A stretch of DNA of 64,000 nt from Providencia hangzhouensis (GTDB lineage: Bacteria > Pseudomonadota > Gammaproteobacteria > Enterobacterales > Enterobacteriaceae). Positions 45,507 to 53,721 of the stretch are shown here, one piece after another. The DNA lies in NCBI RefSeq assembly GCF_029193595.2, contig NZ_CP135052.1:1302001-1366000 (forward strand), written 5' to 3'. Positions within the stretch are counted from its first letter, which is position 1. The number at the start of each line of letters is the position of its first letter. The translations under genes were made by a program, and so were the position numbers. The notes beneath the pieces are model-generated. The model saw only the letters and a list, made by a program, of their open reading frames with translations, ran no database searches and had not been told where the DNA came from.

Positions 45507-47540
45507 ATGAACACACACGTTTTTAAAGTGGCTCCTATTGCAACGCTGGTTATTAGTGCGATTTTTACAGCACCTACAGTCGCTAAAACTGAAATCAACC
45601 AAAGTCTAATCTCAAATAGCTCAGTGATGATTGTTACTGCGCCAGTCGATTCACCATTGACTATTACGACATCCCCTAAAACACCAAGGCAGCCCGTCCC
45701 TGCGAGTGATGGTTCTGATTACCTTAAAACGATCCCAGGCTTTTCACAGATACGTAACGGTGGAACTAACGGAGATCCGGTTTTTCGTGGCATGTTTGGG
45801 TCTCGTTTGCGTATTTTAACCAATGATAGTGAAATGTTGGGTGCATGCCCTTCTCGTATGGATGCACCGACTTCTTATATTTCACCGGAAAACTTTGATG
45901 TATTAAATATGATTAAAGGGCCACAAACTGTTTTATGGGGGCCTGGGAATTCAGCAGGAACAATCCGGTTTGAGCGCGAAAAACCGCTATTTACTGAAGC
46001 AGGTATTAAAGGCAACGCAAGTGCCTTAACGGCATCTAATGAGCGCTGGGATGGTAATGCTGATATTAGCTTAGGTAATGAAACGGGTTATGTTCGTGTT
46101 ATTGGTAATAAATCACGTTCAAATGATTATAAAGATGGCAATGGTGATAAGGTTCCCTCTAAATGGGATAAGTGGAACGCTGATATTGCTATCGGCTGGA
46201 CGCCAGATGAATATACATTATTAGAATTAACCGCTGGTAAAGGCGACGGCGAAGCTCGTTATGCAGGGAGGGGAATGGATGGCTCTCAGTTTAAACGTGA
46301 AAGCTTAGGCTTACGCTTTGAAAAGAGTAATATCGGTGATGTTTTAGATAAAGTTGAAGCAAATGTTTACTACAATTACGCCGATCATATTATGGATAAT
46401 TACTCGCTTCGTACTCCATCAGGCGGTGGAATGGGGGGCGGGCATATGGGGCATGGTGGCCACGGTATGATGAATATGCCAATGAAAATGCGAGTTGACC
46501 GTGAAACCATGGGCGGCCGTACCATGGGAACATGGTTATGGAAAGACTATGAACTGCGTGCAGGGGCTGACATGCAGACCAATAAACATCGTAAAAACAA
46601 TAATAATAGCTGGAAAAAAGATGCACAATTCCAAGATTATGGTGTCTTTAGTGAGCTAACTTGGCATGCGACTGAGCAAGGTAAAGTTGTTAGCGGGGCT
46701 CGTTTAGATCGTGTAATAGTTGAAAATAATACAGGCGTAGGCTCTTCCGGGCGTAATACGGTGATGCCAGCGGGCTTTGCACGTTATGAGCATTCTTTAT
46801 CTGATACACCTGTTATGGTATATGCTGGTGTCGGCTATACCGAACGTTTTCCTGATTATTGGGAGTTGTTTTCGCCTAAACTCGGACCAGATGGTAGTAA
46901 CAATGTGTTTGATAAGCTAAAAACAGAAAAAACGACTCAGTTAGATATTGGTGCTAAATATAGCCATGAAGACACCCATGCATGGGTTTCTGCGTATGTG
47001 GGACGTGTTGATGATTTTATTCTCTTCCGTTATAGCGCGACAAACCCGCGAATGAGCCAAGTTGAAAATGTTGACGCATTAATTATGGGCGGAGAGCTCG
47101 GTATAGCACAGAAACTCAGTGATGAATGGAAAGCCGATGCAAATCTTGCTTACTCTTGGGGAGAAAATCGTACAGATGGCAAAGCGTTACCGCAAATGCC
47201 ACCATTGGAAAGCCGATTTGGCTTATCGTGGGAAAAAGGTGATTGGACTACGACAGGTTTAGTACGCGTTGTTAGCCGTCAAAATCGTGTTGCGATTAAT
47301 GATGGTAATGTGGTGGGGAAAGATTTTAGCAAGAGTGCAGGTTTCACAATATTTTCATTAAATACAGCGTATAAAATTAATGAAAATATGAAATTAAGCG
47401 CAGGCGTTGATAACCTTTTTGATAAAACCTATAGCGAGCACCTTAATTTAGCTGGAAATAGCGGTTTTGGTTATTCATCCAATGTACCAGTGAATGAACC
47501 AGGGAGAAATTTCTGGGCAAAAATTAATGTGAGTTTTTAA
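45507..47540 (+). CDS. TonB-dependent copper receptor (OprC/NosA-like)
   Basis: A 677-residue outer-membrane receptor. Signal peptide ends near TVAKT (about residue 28). The plug carries LKTIPGFSQIRNGGTNGDPVFRGMFGSRLRIL and the family's extracellular GACPSRMDAPTSYISPENFD; GPQTVLWGPGNSAGTI follows. Residues about 305-330 form a Gly/His/Met loop (GGGHMGHGGHGMMNMPMKM) fit for copper binding, and the last residue is Phe, the barrel signature. It should import copper using TonB energy. Pairs with the DUF2946 gene just upstream. Confidence 0.9.
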   Translation: MNTHVFKVAPIATLVISAIFTAPTVAKTEINQSLISNSSVMIVTAPVDSPLTITTSPKTPRQPVPASDGSDYLKTIPGFSQIRNGGTNGDPVFRGMFGSRLRILTNDSEMLGACPSRMDAPTSYISPENFDVLNMIKGPQTVLWGPGNSAGTIRFEREKPLFTEAGIKGNASALTASNERWDGNADISLGNETGYVRVIGNKSRSNDYKDGNGDKVPSKWDKWNADIAIGWTPDEYTLLELTAGKGDGEARYAGRGMDGSQFKRESLGLRFEKSNIGDVLDKVEANVYYNYADHIMDNYSLRTPSGGGMGGGHMGHGGHGMMNMPMKMRVDRETMGGRTMGTWLWKDYELRAGADMQTNKHRKNNNNSWKKDAQFQDYGVFSELTWHATEQGKVVSGARLDRVIVENNTGVGSSGRNTVMPAGFARYEHSLSDTPVMVYAGVGYTERFPDYWELFSPKLGPDGSNNVFDKLKTEKTTQLDIGAKYSHEDTHAWVSAYVGRVDDFILFRYSATNPRMSQVENVDALIMGGELGIAQKLSDEWKADANLAYSWGENRTDGKALPQMPPLESRFGLSWEKGDWTTTGLVRVVSRQNRVAINDGNVVGKDFSKSAGFTIFSLNTAYKINENMKLSAGVDNLFDKTYSEHLNLAGNSGFGYSSNVPVNEPGRNFWAKINVSF

Positions 47541-47550
47541 TTGTTAGGCT

Positions 47551-47587
47551 AGCATCCCATACAGTATTCGTATGGGGTGCTGCTAGT
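47551..47587. terminator. Convergent hairpin after the copper receptor
   Basis: CCCATAC / GTATGGG core extended by TAGCA/TGCT-type pairing with small bulges, between the receptor (+) and the AraC-family gene (-). U tract weak. Confidence 0.5.
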
Positions 47588-47589
47588 CG

Positions 47590-48474
47590 TTAAATAATAA
47601 CAGGAATATAGTAATTTAGCTCTTGGATGAAATTGCGTGAATCATTAATGAATGCTTCATAAGTGGGTTTGGATTTTAGGACATATTGCTCTATATCAGG
47701 CCCTTTACCACGGACGATATCCATTTCAGCAAGTACCTTCCCATAAGCAGTATAAATAATATCATTGTAATCTATACCATGAAGGCTACTGGTGATCTTG
47801 ATTTCTAAATAATTTCCTGCGGGTAACTGTAAGTTGGTTGTTTGCGGAAGTGCAATATCAACATCTTGTTCATCTAGAGCCGTGGTATATAGGAAATGGC
47901 CTTCTGCATTAGTACTTTGGTCAACACCGTGAATGGCGTATAAATGCTGGGTGACATAATGGTTTTTATTGAAAAAATCCATCCAATAGTGTCGGCGTAG
48001 CTCATCCGTTTTTAGGTTCCACTCATTAATATCTTTAGTGTAACGATGTTTAGTTCCGAGTAAATTGATGGCTGGCAATTGAGTTAATTTAACTTGAACA
48101 CTGAGCTCTTTATTCTCTCGTAGAGGTAAGCAAAACCCTTCAATTTTCCAACCCTGTCGTTTTCTGTATTCAGAAGGGGTCAGATTAAATTGTTTTTTAA
48201 ACGCACGGCAAAAAGTTTGTTGTGAGTCAAAACGGTACCTCAGAGAAATATCCATTATGCTGTCATTTGTTAGCCGTAGTGCGACAGCAGAACAAGAAAG
48301 GCGCCTTGCTCGGATATAGGAACCAAGTGCGAGCCCTGTTTGGTTCTTAAACAGGCGCTGAAAGTGCCATTTGGTGTATCCTGATTTATCGGCAACAGTA
48401 TCTAGGGATAGGCGAGATTCTAAATTTTGTTCTATCCAGAGAATGATTTCCCTGATAACACTTTCTTGTAGCAT
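47590..48474 (-). CDS. Rob-like AraC-family regulator with GyrI-like domain
   Basis: A 294-residue regulator. Residues 1-105 are the two-helix-turn-helix AraC/MarA DNA-binding unit (SLDTVADKSGYTKWHFQRLFKNQTG and the second HTH ending LTPSEYRKRQG). Residues about 118-290 form a GyrI-like ligand-binding domain, as in E. coli Rob (289 residues). The mar/sox/rob regulon of efflux and stress genes is the likely target type. It is diverged enough from E. coli Rob that a paralogue is possible, so no symbol is given. Confidence 0.82.
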   Translation of the reverse strand: MLQESVIREIILWIEQNLESRLSLDTVADKSGYTKWHFQRLFKNQTGLALGSYIRARRLSCSAVALRLTNDSIMDISLRYRFDSQQTFCRAFKKQFNLTPSEYRKRQGWKIEGFCLPLRENKELSVQVKLTQLPAINLLGTKHRYTKDINEWNLKTDELRRHYWMDFFNKNHYVTQHLYAIHGVDQSTNAEGHFLYTTALDEQDVDIALPQTTNLQLPAGNYLEIKITSSLHGIDYNDIIYTAYGKVLAEMDIVRGKGPDIEQYVLKSKPTYEAFINDSRNFIQELNYYIPVII

Positions 48475-49372
48475 GATTATCCTTTCAGGTCTCTTTTACT
48501 TACCAACAAAATAACAAGCCATATAATATAGCAAGGTTATGAATTGTAAGTACTCATAGGTGCTCGTAATAGGATACCATGCTAACTGACAATTTTATTA
48601 AAAAGATGTGAAGTTAAGTAAGTATTGGGCGGTGGAAACGTAGCTAGATTGCTTGAGTACACCTATCTAGCGTTTACATAATTTGTCTAATTTTTACGTA
48701 TTGTGGTATAGACTGAAGGTAATGAACATGGCATAAATGCAGTGGAGTGAATTTTTTTACCGAAAATAGCCAGGTGTGATAATTAATTTTAGATATTCAG
48801 AATAAGAGCAGGTTAATGTAAGGCACTAATATGAAAAGGTGATTTAGCTTTATAGACTAATATGAAAATTTTTATATTTAATACCTAAATTTAATGTTGT
48901 TATTCGACTAATAAATAAAAAAAAGCGCCTTTTTTTATGATTGAAAAAAAATTTCTTTATTATAATTATGTTCTGGAAACTTATTGATACGCATGAATAC
49001 AAATTGTCACGAATTTCTTAAGGTTATAACATTAAATCAGTCAAGATAATTTTATTAAATTGAAAATGTAAGTTAGAATTTTGGTTAAATTGAAAATGTA
49101 ATTTTGAAGTCGTTGGCTTATTACAGTGTAGTTTTCTATACCTATTAGGTTATAAAAATAACGTGATCAGAATCACAGTTAAAAAGAAAGCGATATAGCC
49201 ATACATATCAGTATTTTATATGGTTGTTGATTTTTTAATTCATTAATGGATTGTCTTTAAATGACTTGTTTAGTTAGAGTTTTATTATTATAAGTCAATT
49301 TATAAATTTATGGTTGGTGATAGTTTACGCACCGGTTAATAATATTCATTTTAATATTTAATAGAGGTTATT
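48475..49372. other. 900-bp gap with a hairpin and a 30-bp spaced repeat
   Basis: No gene seen in any frame. Two features stand out. At 48637-48675 GCTAGAT pairs with ATCTAGC and the flanking AAAC with GTTT. At 49055-49071 and 49085-49101 the 17-mer TTAAATTGAAAATGTAA occurs twice at exactly 30-bp spacing. The sequence is more AT-rich than most gaps here. The right end must contain the promoter of the small HTH gene. Confidence 0.5.
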
Positions 49373-49627
49373 ATGGGGAAGGAAAACATTGCTAAAATGC
49401 TAGGGATAAAAATCCGAAAACAACGAGAAAACCATAAGATATCGATAGAACGGATGGCGAGTTTAATTGGTGTAACAGAAGAAGAAATGAGTCGATTTGA
49501 GACAGGAGAAAGCTGTATTGATGTCGATTCACTATTTCAATTTGCTTATCTTTTTAATGTTGATCCCGCTTCTTTTTTATATGGCGTTGTCAATGTGAAT
49601 AGTGGCACATGTAGTTCAATACACTGA
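49373..49627 (+). CDS. Small XRE-type helix-turn-helix protein
   Basis: An 84-residue single-domain regulator. IKIRKQRENHKISIERMASLIGVTEEEMSRFETGESCIDVDSLFQFAYLFNVDPASFLYG (residues 11-70) is a complete Cro/C1-type HTH fold with the usual E/T-GES turn. In Morganellaceae similar stand-alone proteins (MrpJ type) accompany fimbrial operons, but no fimbrial gene is here. Good GAGG ribosome-binding site. Target unknown. Confidence 0.8.
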   Translation: MGKENIAKMLGIKIRKQRENHKISIERMASLIGVTEEEMSRFETGESCIDVDSLFQFAYLFNVDPASFLYGVVNVNSGTCSSIH

Positions 49628-49737
49628 TTATAAGTAATTTTAGAATGTAACATTAAGCGGTATAGTATTGTTATACCATTCGTGATTATAATAATATTAA
49701 CTGTTACTATCAGAATTATCTTTATATTTTGTAATAA

Positions 49738-50733
49738 TCAAATATATCCATAAGTATTTAGCTGTTTTATTACTATATCTGTTAGTTTATTGGCGCGACT
49801 CCATTGATTAATTTTGGCTAGTTTTGTGTTGCTACCGAGTCTTAAAACAAATTGGTCGAGTTGCTCTACAATAAAATTATTTTGATTAATCTCTTGATAT
49901 GTTTCATTAAAAGAGAGTTTTTCCTTTATCTCATATCGGTTATTACATTGTTTTAATGACAGTTTGTCTAAAATCTTCCCCGTATTGAAAAAGATTTCAA
50001 ATGAAACCAATAAACCGTTTTCTTGGCGTAAATTAATCATCAATACATCGCCATCGGTTCTTTTAGTAAAGGGATGTGAGTATTGAATAGAGGGGGATGA
50101 AAGGACAAAATCAGGCATCAAGGATAACAATAATTCTATGTTTTTTGTGATGGTGTTTCGTAGTATATTGAATGGTAATTGATTTTCAGTTTCTATTATT
50201 CGGTGCGCTGTGATACGCAATAACCCTGTTTCGGTACCACGTTTAGACATTAAAGACGCTTTTATTTGATTGAACTGGTTATCAAAGCTAAGAGGTTGGT
50301 TATAATCAATCAATACATCATGGCGCATTGCTTGCTTTAATACCTCCTTCAATTCGTTTTCACTAAAGTTGGGGATATCATTCAATAGGATATCTTTTCC
50401 GGCAGATACCGCAGTCTGAATTGCAAATCTTAGTAACTCATCACTGCAAGTGGATGTCATTATAATGCAGTCAACGCCATCATTATTGATCAACTCTTCT
50501 ATCTTTTTCTTTTGACACATAAAGTAAGTCATAGAAGGTAGATATGGAGACAAATGGCAAATTGACTTTAGCTCACTATGATGAGTGCAGCATTTTATCG
50601 CATTTATATAAAGTTGGTTATAAGGTGCAGTGCCGATTAAACCAATACCAGAGCGATTAAGTGACGTGACAGAATGCTGCTCTTCAAGTAAACGAAGGTG
50701 GCCGAGTAAATAAAGAAAGTGTGTATTTAACAT
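49738..50733 (-). CDS. Dehydrogenase-like protein lacking cofactor and catalytic motifs
   Basis: A 331-residue protein that follows the Gfo/Idh/MocA pattern (compare iolG at 56242) but is degenerate. The Rossmann GxGxxG is GLIGTAPYNQ, and the catalytic EKP motif is replaced by NDIP (ILLNDIPNFSENELKEVLKQA aligns with FCEKPVHLDLERVKQCLKS). The rest keeps length and order, including DYNQPLSFDNQFNQIKASL for GFNRRYDPQFRHLKNLF. It has about 28 extra N-terminal residues. The frame is intact, so it is not an obvious pseudogene. Adjacent to iolR and read in the same direction; a hairpin lies between. A non-catalytic sensor or partner is possible; function unknown. Confidence 0.65.
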   Translation of the reverse strand: MLNTHFLYLLGHLRLLEEQHSVTSLNRSGIGLIGTAPYNQLYINAIKCCTHHSELKSICHLSPYLPSMTYFMCQKKKIEELINNDGVDCIIMTSTCSDELLRFAIQTAVSAGKDILLNDIPNFSENELKEVLKQAMRHDVLIDYNQPLSFDNQFNQIKASLMSKRGTETGLLRITAHRIIETENQLPFNILRNTITKNIELLLSLMPDFVLSSPSIQYSHPFTKRTDGDVLMINLRQENGLLVSFEIFFNTGKILDKLSLKQCNNRYEIKEKLSFNETYQEINQNNFIVEQLDQFVLRLGSNTKLAKINQWSRANKLTDIVIKQLNTYGYI

Positions 50734-50924
50734 GCTTAGCCCTTATTCTTGGTTTTATCTAACACGAGATGTAATCCCAACATAGCAGGGTGAAATAATA
50801 ATTTCATTTCATTGTCTTTTTAGAATTTGTATTTTCTGATGAGACTCACAAATTAAAGAAAAAAATGAAACTTAATTAGTTTTTAATAATGACGTCTACG
50901 TTAATTAGAGAAAGGACTGGAAGA

Positions 50925-50960
50925 GGCTCTGAATTAATGGAGGTGTTTAATTACAGAGCC
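50925..50960 (-). terminator. Hairpin after iolR
   Basis: GGCTCTGAATTAA pairs with TTAATTACAGAGCC, one bulged A, 9-base loop, 8 bases past the iolR stop. The minus-strand downstream sequence is moderately T-rich. Likely ends or weakens transcription from iolR into the dehydrogenase-like gene. Confidence 0.55.
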
Positions 50961-50967
50961 ATATATC

Positions 50968-51804
50968 TTAGACTAAGCTGCTGCCCTGACGGTAGGCTAA
51001 TGCAACGGTCAGTGATTGTGCTAAACATAAGGTGGCTGATTGCGAACGAAATGCATCTACTTGGGCTTCTTTGATAACAAAACAAACATCGCTAAAACTT
51101 GCCAAAGGGCTAATTTGGCTGTCAGTAATAACGATTTGCTGCGCACCTGCTTGGGCCGCCTTCTCACTTACCATGACAGTTTCCGAAGCGTAAGGCGTGA
51201 AACTGATTGAAATAACGACGTCATTTTCACTGATCCTGCTGATCTGTTCCTTGAACATTCCGCCAAGCCCATCAATAAGTACTGGGCGACATTCCAAATG
51301 GCTAAGAGCGTAACTTAAATACGTTGCAACGCTGAATGAGCGACGCAAACCGATAATATAGATATTTTGTGCATTTGCTAATAACGATACGGCTTTTTCG
51401 ATATCTTCAGCAGGGGTTCTGGCTGCCATTTGTTGTAAAGCTTGGGCGTTAGAATGAGCGAACTCCTTCAAAATTTGGGAAGGGTCATCTCCCAGTTCTT
51501 GGGAGCCGTCCATTTCACGAAACATGCGGGCTCTATCTGTGTAGCTGGCCGTTTCTTCAACGAGGTTCATACGAAACAATTGTTTCATTTCATTAAACCC
51601 ACTGAAATTAAACGCATTTGCAAAGCGGATTAGAGTCGAAGGCGGAACCTTAGCCTCTTTCGCAATGACGGCAACTGTATCAAATGCGACACTATTCGTA
51701 TTATCTAACACATAGCGTGCTACTTGCTGTAGCCGTTTACTTAATTCGTCATACCTTGAGCGAACTTGCTCTTGAAACTCATTTAAATTTGATGCACTTG
51801 ACAT
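50968..51804 (-). CDS. iolR: IolR, RpiR-family repressor of inositol genes
   Basis: A 278-residue MurR/RpiR-type regulator: N-terminal HTH (residues 1-80, TVAVIAKEAKVPPSTLIRFANAFNFSGFNEMKQLF) and C-terminal SIS sugar-phosphate domain (IYIIGLRRSFSVATYLSYAL). It closely resembles the Salmonella IolR pattern, which represses iol genes until an inositol metabolite binds. I use ATG 51804, with GGAGG six bases ahead, rather than the frame 22 codons longer. A TGAAAC-N6-TTCATAT motif lies 59 bp upstream, suggesting autoregulation. Confidence 0.88.
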   Translation of the reverse strand: MSSASNLNEFQEQVRSRYDELSKRLQQVARYVLDNTNSVAFDTVAVIAKEAKVPPSTLIRFANAFNFSGFNEMKQLFRMNLVEETASYTDRARMFREMDGSQELGDDPSQILKEFAHSNAQALQQMAARTPAEDIEKAVSLLANAQNIYIIGLRRSFSVATYLSYALSHLECRPVLIDGLGGMFKEQISRISENDVVISISFTPYASETVMVSEKAAQAGAQQIVITDSQISPLASFSDVCFVIKEAQVDAFRSQSATLCLAQSLTVALAYRQGSSLV

Positions 51805-51862
51805 ATAACCTCCAGAATTTGGCTCTAATTGTAGTTGTTTTACGGCGTTAGTCGAATCTTTT

Positions 51863-51881
51863 TGAAACACTTAGTTCATAT
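51863..51881. promoter_or_regulatory. Candidate IolR operator, iolR side
   Basis: TGAAACACTTAGTTCATAT, sharing TGAAAC-N6-TTCATAT with the iolA-side site. Inverted TGAA/TTCA arms. Confidence 0.55.
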
Positions 51882-52135
51882 TTAAAAATTTTCTTTTTTT
51901 AGGATCTTAAAATAATTTGAATTTGGGATAATAAATTGAACAGCTTACATCAATTTGTTCTCTTATTTTCTTGATGGAAAGAAAGCCATGTTTAGCCCAA
52001 TACAAAGGAAAAATAGCCAATAAATAAGTGATGGACATAAGTTTAAAATAGGTGTTTTTTAGCCGCGATTAAAAATTTCATAAAAACTTTGTCTAGATCA
52101 CATAAATTGAATGTTATTTCAAATTTAGTTGTAAA

Positions 52136-52154
52136 TGAAACAAATATTTCATAT
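52136..52154. promoter_or_regulatory. Candidate IolR operator, iolA side
   Basis: TGAAACAAATATTTCATAT: perfect TGAAA / TTTCA arms around six bases, 44 bp before iolA. A weaker copy, TGAATGTTATTTCA, sits at 52108-52121, 28 bp upstream. Confidence 0.65.
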
Positions 52155-52197
52155 ACATTGAGTAACAAGGTAACTCTGTCAGCTAAAGAGAGGCAAC

Positions 52198-53709
52198 ATG
52201 GAACAGATTCATAATTTCATTGGTGGTGAGATAGTATCCAGCAAAAGTGGGCGTTTTGCACCGGTATTCAACCCAGCAACGGGTGAGCAAATTGCTCAGG
52301 TTGTACTTAGCAGTGCCGATGAAACAAAAAAAGCAATTGAGATTGCGAATAAAGCATTCCCTAAATGGTCAAAACTTTCCCCTTTGAAACGTTCCCGGAT
52401 CTTATTCAAATTTAAAGCATTGCTGGAAGAGAATATGGATGAACTGGCTCGTTTAATTTCAAGAGAACATGGTAAAGTTTTTTCTGATGCGGTAGGTGAA
52501 TTAACTCGTGGTTTGGAAGTCGTTGAATTTGCATGTGGTATCCCTCACTTACAAAAAGGTGAGCACTCAGCCAATGTTGCTACCGGTGTTGATAGCCACT
52601 CATTAATGCAACCTCTGGGGGTATGTGCGGGAATTACACCATTTAATTTCCCAGCAATGGTACCGATGTGGATGTTCCCAGTGGCTATTGCAACAGGCAA
52701 TACCTTTGTTTTAAAACCATCAGAAAAAGACCCTTCTTTAGCATTAGGATTAGCTAAATTATTAAAAGAAGCAGGTTTACCTGATGGCGTATTTAACGTT
52801 GTTCAAGGGGACAAAGAATCTGTCGATGTGCTCTTAACTGCGCCAGAAGTCCAAGCCGTTAGTTTTGTTGGTTCAACACCTATTGCTGAATATATTTACA
52901 CGACGGCATCTGCTCATGGCAAACGCTGTCAAGCACTCGGTGGTGCAAAAAACCATTGTATTTTAATGCCGGATGCGGACATGGGGCAGGCGGCTAATGC
53001 CATTATGGGCGCGGCATTTGGTGCAGCGGGCGAACGTTGTATGGCATTATCTGTAGTCTTAGCCGTCGGTGATGAAACAGCAGATGCGCTCATTGCTAAC
53101 CTGAAAGGTCAAATTGCTAAAATGTCCGTCGGGCCAGGTATTACGCAAGGCAAAGAAAATGATATGGGTCCCGTCATTTCAGCACAGCACAAAGCTAAAA
53201 TCTGTGACTATATTACTAGCGGTGAAAAACAAGGTGCGACGTTATTAGTTGATGGCCGTGATTTTAAAGTGAAAGGCTTCGAAAATGGTTATTTTGTAGG
53301 ACCAACATTATTTGATAATGTCACTCCTGAGATGGACATTTATAAAGAAGAAATTTTTGGGCCTGTCTTAGCAGTAGTGCGTGTTCCAGACTTCGAAACG
53401 GGTTTGAAACTAATTAACCAACATGAATATGGAAATGGAACGGCTATTTTCACCCGTGATGGTGAAACGGCTCGTGAATTCCAAGAAAATGTCCAAGCTG
53501 GAATGGTTGGGATCAACATACCGATTCCAGTACCGATGGCATTCCACAGTTTTGGTGGTTGGAAACGTTCTATTTTTGGTCCATTAAATGTACATGGAAA
53601 TGATGGTGTTCGCTTCTATACTCGCATGAAAACAGTCACTAGCCGTTGGCCTGCAAGTGTTCGCTTAGAACACCATGAAAGTAGTTTCACAATGCCAACC
53701 ATGGAATAA
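52198..53709 (+). CDS. iolA: Methylmalonate-semialdehyde dehydrogenase, CoA-acylating (IolA)
   Basis: Last step of inositol breakdown: malonate semialdehyde plus CoA to acetyl-CoA and CO2, with NAD reduction. 503 residues of the aldehyde dehydrogenase superfamily. The catalytic cysteine is Cys281 (AAGERCMALSV), and TPFNFPAMVPMWMFP (148-161) is the family's cofactor segment. First gene of iolAD, 12 bp before iolD; behind candidate IolR and CRP-like sites. AGAGGC ribosome-binding site. Confidence 0.94.
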   Translation: MEQIHNFIGGEIVSSKSGRFAPVFNPATGEQIAQVVLSSADETKKAIEIANKAFPKWSKLSPLKRSRILFKFKALLEENMDELARLISREHGKVFSDAVGELTRGLEVVEFACGIPHLQKGEHSANVATGVDSHSLMQPLGVCAGITPFNFPAMVPMWMFPVAIATGNTFVLKPSEKDPSLALGLAKLLKEAGLPDGVFNVVQGDKESVDVLLTAPEVQAVSFVGSTPIAEYIYTTASAHGKRCQALGGAKNHCILMPDADMGQAANAIMGAAFGAAGERCMALSVVLAVGDETADALIANLKGQIAKMSVGPGITQGKENDMGPVISAQHKAKICDYITSGEKQGATLLVDGRDFKVKGFENGYFVGPTLFDNVTPEMDIYKEEIFGPVLAVVRVPDFETGLKLINQHEYGNGTAIFTRDGETAREFQENVQAGMVGINIPIPVPMAFHSFGGWKRSIFGPLNVHGNDGVRFYTRMKTVTSRWPASVRLEHHESSFTMPTME

Positions 53710-53721
53710 ACGGAGACCCGT

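Larger units (their letters stand above)
51805..52197. promoter_or_regulatory. iolR-iolA divergent control region
   Basis: A 393-bp gap holding the iolR-side operator (51863-51881), TAGATCACATAA at 52094-52105 (right half of a CRP consensus), TGAATGTTATTTCA at 52108-52121 and a strong operator at 52136-52154. Between 51890 and 52085 I see nothing specific. Confidence 0.6.

Noticed and set aside
52087..52102. Full CRP site ahead of iolA
   Set aside because: Only the right half (TCACA) fits; the left half matches at one of five positions. Reported as a half-site motif instead.
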